This document shows positions 60,501 through 64,000 of a stretch of 64,000 nt of DNA, one piece after another. The notes under the pieces are model-generated. The model saw nothing but the letters and a program-made list of their open reading frames with translations, had not been told where the DNA came from and did no database searches. Each line of letters starts with the position of its first letter. Position 1 is the stretch's first letter. This DNA comes from Bagarius yarrelli. Lineage: Eukaryota; Chordata; Actinopteri; Siluriformes; Sisoridae. A program made the translations under genes and the position numbers. The DNA lies in NCBI GenBank assembly GCA_005784505.1, contig VCAZ01000005.1:5645001-5709000 (forward strand), given 5' to 3'.

Positions 60501-60983
60501 TTCAAAAAGAGAAATAAGACCAAAACAAATTATGTTACACAGATGAAAGCCACAGAGATGTGTTTTGCGGGACTGGGCTGTAATTAAAACAGGAATGTTT
60601 TTAGAGCTCTTACACTGTTTGAAAAAAACAGGAGTGTACAAAATAGAGTCAGATATTTCCTTAAAAGGTTAAACACTTACTGGTCACTTTATTAGGAAGC
60701 AGTCATGCAATTTTTATTAAAATGTTTGTTACCTCCTCTAGTGGGACGATGTGGTACGGGAATCCAGTCATTCTGAAGAGGTTCTCCAACTGAACTACAG
60801 TCTTCTCCCTCTCCTCAGCGCTCTGACCACACACACCACCCTCTATATCAGAGAAAAGACATCCTGAGACATGAACTGTGCTTAGAAAACACTATTATGA
60901 TTTACTATTACTCTTAAATCACCATCTATGTAGACAATGGCAGGTGTAAATCGCAACTTCTTGGCTGCATCGCGACCTAAACC
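48048..60983 (-). CDS. ctu2: Cytosolic thiouridylase subunit 2 (5' exons outside window)
   Basis: Partner of Ctu1 in the cytosolic complex that makes 2-thiouridine at wobble U34 of Lys, Glu and Gln tRNAs, the last step of the Urm1 pathway. Exons in transcript order (minus strand): 60983-60923, 60842-60733, 60301-60030, 57496-57361, 56315-56184, 51554-51463, 51381-51272, 49830-49695, 49290-49224, 48270-48212, 48111-48048. They sum to 1239 bases, 412 residues plus TAA, with all phases closing. Human CTU2 is about 515 residues, so roughly the first 100, including the N-terminal cysteine motif and the degenerate PP-loop, are beyond 64000. Diagnostic matches: ACGQS/CGQSAEER-type segment, KVMMGDSCTRLAIKL, GRGAALAADT, RPMREYSSKEICFYNRLF, VPSVFIPGLDTK, FPSTISTVYRTSEKL. 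One intron appears to use a GC donor. Confidence 0.94.
48600..49205 (+). mobile_element. L2-type LINE 3' end in a ctu2 intron (antisense to ctu2)
   Basis: Encodes worn ORF2 C terminus (MIQNAAGVFNLSKL, FLHWLPVTARIKFKTLMLTY, and SLTSFKR-like end) and finishes with GTTCTGGATAAAAGCTTCTG and CTAAATGAAATGTAAATG. Same family as 11064-11880. Confidence 0.8.
49470..49618 (-). repeat. SINE-like fragment
   Basis: TACAACTGAGCAATTGGACC, CCCAACAGTGGCAACTTGG and GTGGTCCAACACCTTACCCA match the reverse of the 12235 family. Confidence 0.65.
49831..50460 (-). other. ctu2 intron segment, nothing recognised
   Basis: AT-rich intron sequence between the exon at 49830-49695 and a pair of SINE pieces. No coding signal. 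Confidence 0.5.
50465..50622 (-). repeat. SINE-like fragment
   Basis: TTTGCTCAGAGGCCCAGCAG and ACGGGCCAACACCTTAACCA, reverse of the family at 12235. Confidence 0.6.
50635..50815 (+). repeat. SINE-like fragment
   Basis: TGTGGGTTTAATTCCCAGC, CACTCTGGGCCCCTGAGCAA and GGTGTCTGCCAATGCC. Opposite in orientation to the piece just before it, giving a weak inverted-repeat pair. Confidence 0.65.
51270..51271 (-). promoter_or_regulatory. ctu2: Probable GC 5' splice donor in ctu2
   Basis: On the minus strand the exon ends GACATCAAAGCAG and continues GCAGGTTACA. The next exon (from 49830) starts ATGAAGCC after a good TATAG acceptor and needs one base from before. Using the nearby GT (51267-51266) would put a TGA in frame. 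Using GC at 51271-51270 gives DIKADEATAF, parallel to human ALDVDAADSATAF. So a GC-AG intron is the simplest reading. Confidence 0.65.
51995..52905 (-). mobile_element. Rex1-like non-LTR retrotransposon fragment
   Basis: The minus strand encodes broken RT: TATVVPVPKKSTVSCLNYRP (near 52830) and further on NYIIKFADDMTVVGLISKK (near 52340-52300), followed by a thumb-region remnant. Several frame breaks. Sense-oriented with respect to ctu2. Confidence 0.75.
53155..53295 (-). mobile_element. Scrap of L2 (family A) 3' UTR
   Basis: AACCCATCCTCATTTGGGTG, AACAGGTAGCAGAAATTATG and TGAAACGTCTTTATGG match 16935-17050 and 21520-21640. Lies between two Rex1-like pieces. Confidence 0.75.
53320..54240 (+). 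mobile_element. Rex1-like non-LTR retrotransposon fragment
   Basis: The + strand encodes broken endonuclease-to-RT sequence (TFPADELNIFYASFKAA, RRAFRRVITRKAAGPDDI), then FADDTVVVGLNSNNDKTAYL (near 53710-53770) and an ORF2 C-terminal part (QARQALQRVVQSAE). It has in-frame stops. Antisense to ctu2. Confidence 0.78.
54241..55440 (-). other. ctu2 intron segment, mostly unclassified
   Basis: 54241-54720 may continue the Rex1-like 3' part in worn form. 55322-55390 (AGGGCTGGACAATTAATCAA) resembles the edge of a non-autonomous hAT-type element, too short to class. No gene signal. Confidence 0.4.
55445..55950 (+). mobile_element. Rex1-like 3' end
   Basis: Short ORF2 C-terminal remnant (RKSFIPCGIKTLN), then a T-rich stretch and the typical ending GAATTTCCTTTGGGATAAAT AAAGAATTA. 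Antisense to ctu2. Confidence 0.65.
56184..60983 (-). CDS. ctu2: ctu2 exons: adenylation-type core
   Basis: Five exons (60983-60923, 60842-60733, 60301-60030, 57496-57361, 56315-56184). The first visible residues (GLGRDAAKKLRF, IVYIDE, GVCGQSAEER) sit just after the expected nucleotide-binding loop. The 272-base exon encodes a Ser/Gln-rich variable insert, then the conserved LTAKQDMLHTLRQHLILHTA run. Next come YSKVMMGDSCTRLAIKL and FSDSRYGDVLMLRPM, both near-identical to human CTU2. The variable insert (TEMSRGHGKSAVEQSEEAL) has no clear counterpart in mammals. Confidence 0.95.
56480..56690 (+). repeat. CTCACT-type simple repeat
   Basis: Runs of ACTCACTCACTC with CACC variants in the ctu2 intron between 57361 and 56315. 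Related in composition to the arrays at 1000 and 20490. Confidence 0.85.
57497..58190 (-). other. ctu2 intron segment, AT-rich
   Basis: Contains a purine run near 57730-57775 (GGGAGAGAGAAAGAGAGAGA) and AT-rich sequence. Nothing else recognised. Confidence 0.45.
58195..59360 (-). mobile_element. Unclassified GC-richer repeat, possibly retroelement-derived
   Basis: Markedly higher GC than its surroundings, and has a 238-codon minus frame at 59209-58493 (Pro, Gly, Ser and Cys-rich, no motif I can name). ACCCCGGATATCGGAGTAAA and CGTCCTCTCCGTAACCCCC have the flavour of fish DIRS- or LTR-type elements, which is a guess. Confidence 0.35.
59364..59391 (+). mobile_element. Solo Tc1 terminal repeat end
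   Basis: CAGGGAATCAAATAATTTTT then CCTCACTG, followed by TA (59392-59393), matches the right end of the transposon at 45979. No left partner was seen. Confidence 0.5.
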
Positions 60984-60999
60984 CTGCAAACAGAATAGA

Positions 61000-61500
61000 T
61001 GTTTCTGTTACCCCAGGTAGAGCATGACTAGTGTGGTTGTCCTGTCATAAAAGACTGAAATTAGTTGTACAATATTTAGTACATGTTTACTGACATTTAA
61101 CAGCAGACATCTTATTGGGGAAACCCACTTATTTTACTGTTGTTAGGACTGAAACGATTAGTCTACATTATCAGCAACAACAACACCTGTTATCCTGACT
61201 TGCATTTAATGTTATTTATACAACTGAGCAATCTTTCTGTTAGCAGACCAACACCTTAACTATTGCACAACCACCTGCAACAGCGTGGTTTAACCAGCAT
61301 GGCACTGTAGCGAAAGAGTGTGTTTCAGTACTCATGCAGATGAAGACACTTGTGTAAAATCTGCTCAAATAAAACCAGTAGGGAGACACAAATTTTACAA
61401 AACTATTAAAATAATGTTAGTGTGGAATTAGTAAAGGATAAATCTAAAGGCAGCAAAATGAATTTAAAAAATGCATAAATATATCAAAAGTATAAATAAC
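61000..61500 (-). other. ctu2 intron segment with a SINE scrap
   Basis: No further ctu2 exon found. 61205-61275 (TACAACTGAGCAATC, GCAGACCAACACCTTAAC) is a short antisense SINE remnant. Confidence 0.5.
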
Positions 61501-61504
61501 ATTA

Positions 61505-62300
61505 ATACAAAGTGATTCCCCGGTTCCCTTTCGCGCTTCAATCGACTTTGCAGAGCATCAGCTATAGTACATCAGACTGTATGCTCACCTGTATGCAAAT
61601 GAGCAATAAGCATGCGCCGCTGTTTAAAGAAGATATAAGGTGGGGCGGGGCAGAAATATTCAGAATCTTCTTCACAAAAAGAGCAATGTTCTCATGCTGA
61701 TGCTTCTTAAAGGCTCACTGCAACTTGCCATGCAGCAGCTTCGGGCTAGAAACTGTCGCCACCGACGTGCTGCTGGCTGTTCCCGCCCGACCGCAGGATG
61801 ACGAAAGCGGCCTGGCACGGGACGGACAAAGGTCCCCCATATCCTTTGCAGAGGACTGACACCAACCACTGCATTTTCGGCCACGAAAATGATGTAATGT
61901 CTGTATCTGCGTTGGAGAAAGGTGAGCGGATTCAGAACAGGATCCTCTGACAACAAGTAGACTCCGGACCTCCATAAGGTAGATAGATATCTCCGTACAC
62001 CTCCGGTGGCTTCTAAGCCGTGCACTTTGCGGATAAGACGTACGCCGCTAATAGGTAGGGGGCTTTGTGCCATGGCGGTGCTAGAGGTGTCCCAGGCTAA
62101 GCTTCTTCAGGCTTTGGATGATGGCATGGCCCCCTCAGACACTGTCAAAGCGTTACGCATGGCAAAGAATGTAGCTCTCATGGCTACAAAGAAAGCAGCA
62201 CAGGCCGGTCCACAGCATTCTTAGTGGTCCTCCAGTTGACCCTAGCGGACCTCAAGGAGTCAGGGCGTTACAGATGTTAGATGTATCCCAGGAGCCAGAG
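61505..62300 (+). mobile_element. Unclassified retroelement-like segment (DIRS-like?)
   Basis: Sharp GC-rich block. A + frame at 62072-62224 (AVLEVSQAKLLQALDDGM, ALMATKKAAQAG) recalls the helical gag-like region of fish DIRS elements. Similarity is from memory of family style only, so weak. Confidence 0.35.
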
Positions 62301-62389
62301 CACCAGACAAAGCAGGTATTCCAAGAGCTGTAGGCCAGCATAGGTTTTTGAAGATAGTTATTCATGGTAGCCTTCAATAGTCAAGGATT

Positions 62390-64000
62390 AGTATAGCTAA
62401 CTTTACAGAGGTGTTTAAACTAGCGAAGGCAATGTCCAATGTTATAATATGCTCTGGCCTCATTTCAATGCGACATGGTGACATAGCTTACAGCAGGTTA
62501 TGGTCACTGAGACGCTGGATGTCCTGGAAGTGGTCTTCTGAAAAAAATGTGGGCTTTATTGATAATTGGAGAATTTTTAAGGGCAGAGCTGGCCTGTTAA
62601 GATGGGACAGTGTCCATCCCACTCGGAAGGGTGCCGCTCTTCTTTCTTGTAACATAGCTCATAGTCTCAGAAAATGTCTAATTAATTGTTGAGTCCCCAG
62701 AGCCCAGGCCAAGCAGCAGACCAACAGGCTAACCCGACCGTCTGCTAACTGCACAGAGTAGTCACTCAGGGTATACAACATCGAGACTGTGGCTAATACC
62801 CGAAGTAAACAAAATAAATTTTAAAAAGATCCAGAAAGTCTGCTTAAGCAATTTAAATAATATAGATATCTGTAATTCAAAACATATTAAACACACAGCC
62901 TGCACTTCTGATCTGAAGCTAGGATTGGTAAATATTACATCTCTTACCTTTAAATCACTTATGATTATAGAAATGATAACAGATCAGGAGTTTGACATAC
63001 TGTGTTTAAAAGAAACCTGGACTAAACCGAATGAGTATGTAGCATTAAATGAAGCTAGTCCTCCGGCGTACAGCTACATACATCAGCCTTGTCCAACTGG
63101 TAGAGGAGGAGACATTGCAGTTAATTATAATGTTGATTTGACTATCGTACAAAAACACAGACAAAATTTTAATTCATTTGAAGCTCCCTACAGTAACCTT
63201 ACAAGTGTATCCACAAATAATAAGCCAAGTCAGTCGATTTCTTTAACTATTATTTAGAGACCCCCATTGTAGCAAATTTGCAGATTTGCTATCAAATCTG
63301 GTCTTTGTTGATAGAGAGTTAATTGATGGAGACTTTAATATTTATTTTGTAAATACAGACGACCCGCTGAGAACAGCATTTAAGTCCGTGCTCGACTCAG
63401 TGGGAGTTAATCAGTGTGTAATAGGACCCACTAATAAAGCAAGTCACACTTTAGATTTAATATTATCTTTCGCAGTAAGTACAAGTAATATAGTAAGAAT
63501 TTCTCAGTGCGAAGTTATCGCAGATCACAATCTTATTTTATTTAAAGTGAGCCATGCTGATAATGTACACATAGTGCCACGCTACCGCTTTAAACGTATA
63601 CTCACATCTACTAATGCCCAGAGCTTTGTCAGCTATCTCCCAAAATTATCTTCTAGGATTGGATCACCGTCTGACCCAATATATTTAGATGCTGCATTCC
63701 GTTATATCTTGAATAACGTAGCTCCAGTTAAAAGAAAAATAATTAAAGATAAGAAACTTGCTCCCTGGTCTGGTATAATGATCACACACGCTCTTTAAAA
63801 CAGTGTTCGAAAACTAGGCCTCATCACATGTCAAATGAGTAAATGACCTCTTATTGGCCACTGATCACGGTTGTGTCTCTTTGCTTATATTACTCGACCT
63901 CAGTGCAGCTTTTGACACGATTGATCATAATTTTCTTCACAGATTGGAAAAGGTAGTAGGAATTAATTAAACAGTGCTTGTCAGGCGGAAGTTGATCAAT
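62390..64000 (+). mobile_element. L2-clade LINE (family A) with esterase-like ORF1, endonuclease and start of RT
   Basis: 62411-62692 encodes an ORF1 end with GRAGLLRWDSVHPTRKGAALL-type sequence (shown in part), the D..H block of SGNH esterase domains carried by L2-clade ORF1. 62925-63257 and 63286-63798 encode endonuclease parts (LCLKETWTKPNEYVALNE, GPTNKASHTLDLILSF). At about 63800-63845 the sequence jumps to mid-RT (GCVSLLILLDLSAAFDTIDH), so several hundred bases are deleted. A stop separates the two endonuclease frames. Runs off the window. Antisense to ctu2. Confidence 0.85.

Overview
The window is vertebrate nuclear DNA, most likely from a teleost fish. It has long introns with GT-AG splice sites, fish-type L2, Rex1-like and Tc1 elements, tRNA-derived SINEs and many minisatellites. 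The species cannot be named from the sequence. There are no bacterial genes, operons or CRISPR arrays, and no intact RNA gene was recognised.

Two host genes are present, arranged tail to tail. Positions 287-46790 (+) hold 46 coding exons of piezo1, the mechanosensitive cation channel. I placed every exon by reading frame, splice sites and similarity to vertebrate PIEZO1. Together they make one uninterrupted 7026-base frame (2341 residues plus stop). It lacks only about the first 160 residues, which are encoded upstream of the window. Positions 60983-48048 (-) hold the last 11 coding exons of ctu2, the cytosolic tRNA thiolation subunit (412 residues plus stop). About 100 N-terminal residues lie beyond the right edge. 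The same tail-to-tail PIEZO1/CTU2 pair is found on human 16q24.3. Neither promoter is in the window.

Layout: 1-20418, piezo1 N-terminal blade and beam exons with SINE, LINE and simple-repeat introns; 20419-24970, a large intron holding a 48-bp minisatellite and a 2.7-kb antisense L2 LINE; 24971-34508, the distal blade, with antisense L2 and Tc1 pieces; 34509-43040, anchor and outer-helix exons between two large 40-bp minisatellites and another L2 LINE; 43041-46790, cap, inner helix and C-terminal domain; 46791-48047, convergent 3' UTRs; 48048-60983, ctu2 with a repeat-filled intron; 61000-64000, repeats including an L2 LINE with an esterase-like ORF1.

No new multi-gene system was found. The points most worth a second look are: splice sites hugged by CA/TG/TC microsatellites; a probable GC-AG intron in ctu2; two introns independently filled with the same 40-bp minisatellite; a 78-bp 'micro' LINE insertion with a visible target-site duplication; a uniform antisense orientation of RT-coding LINEs inside piezo1; and crossing poly(A) signals between piezo1 and ctu2.
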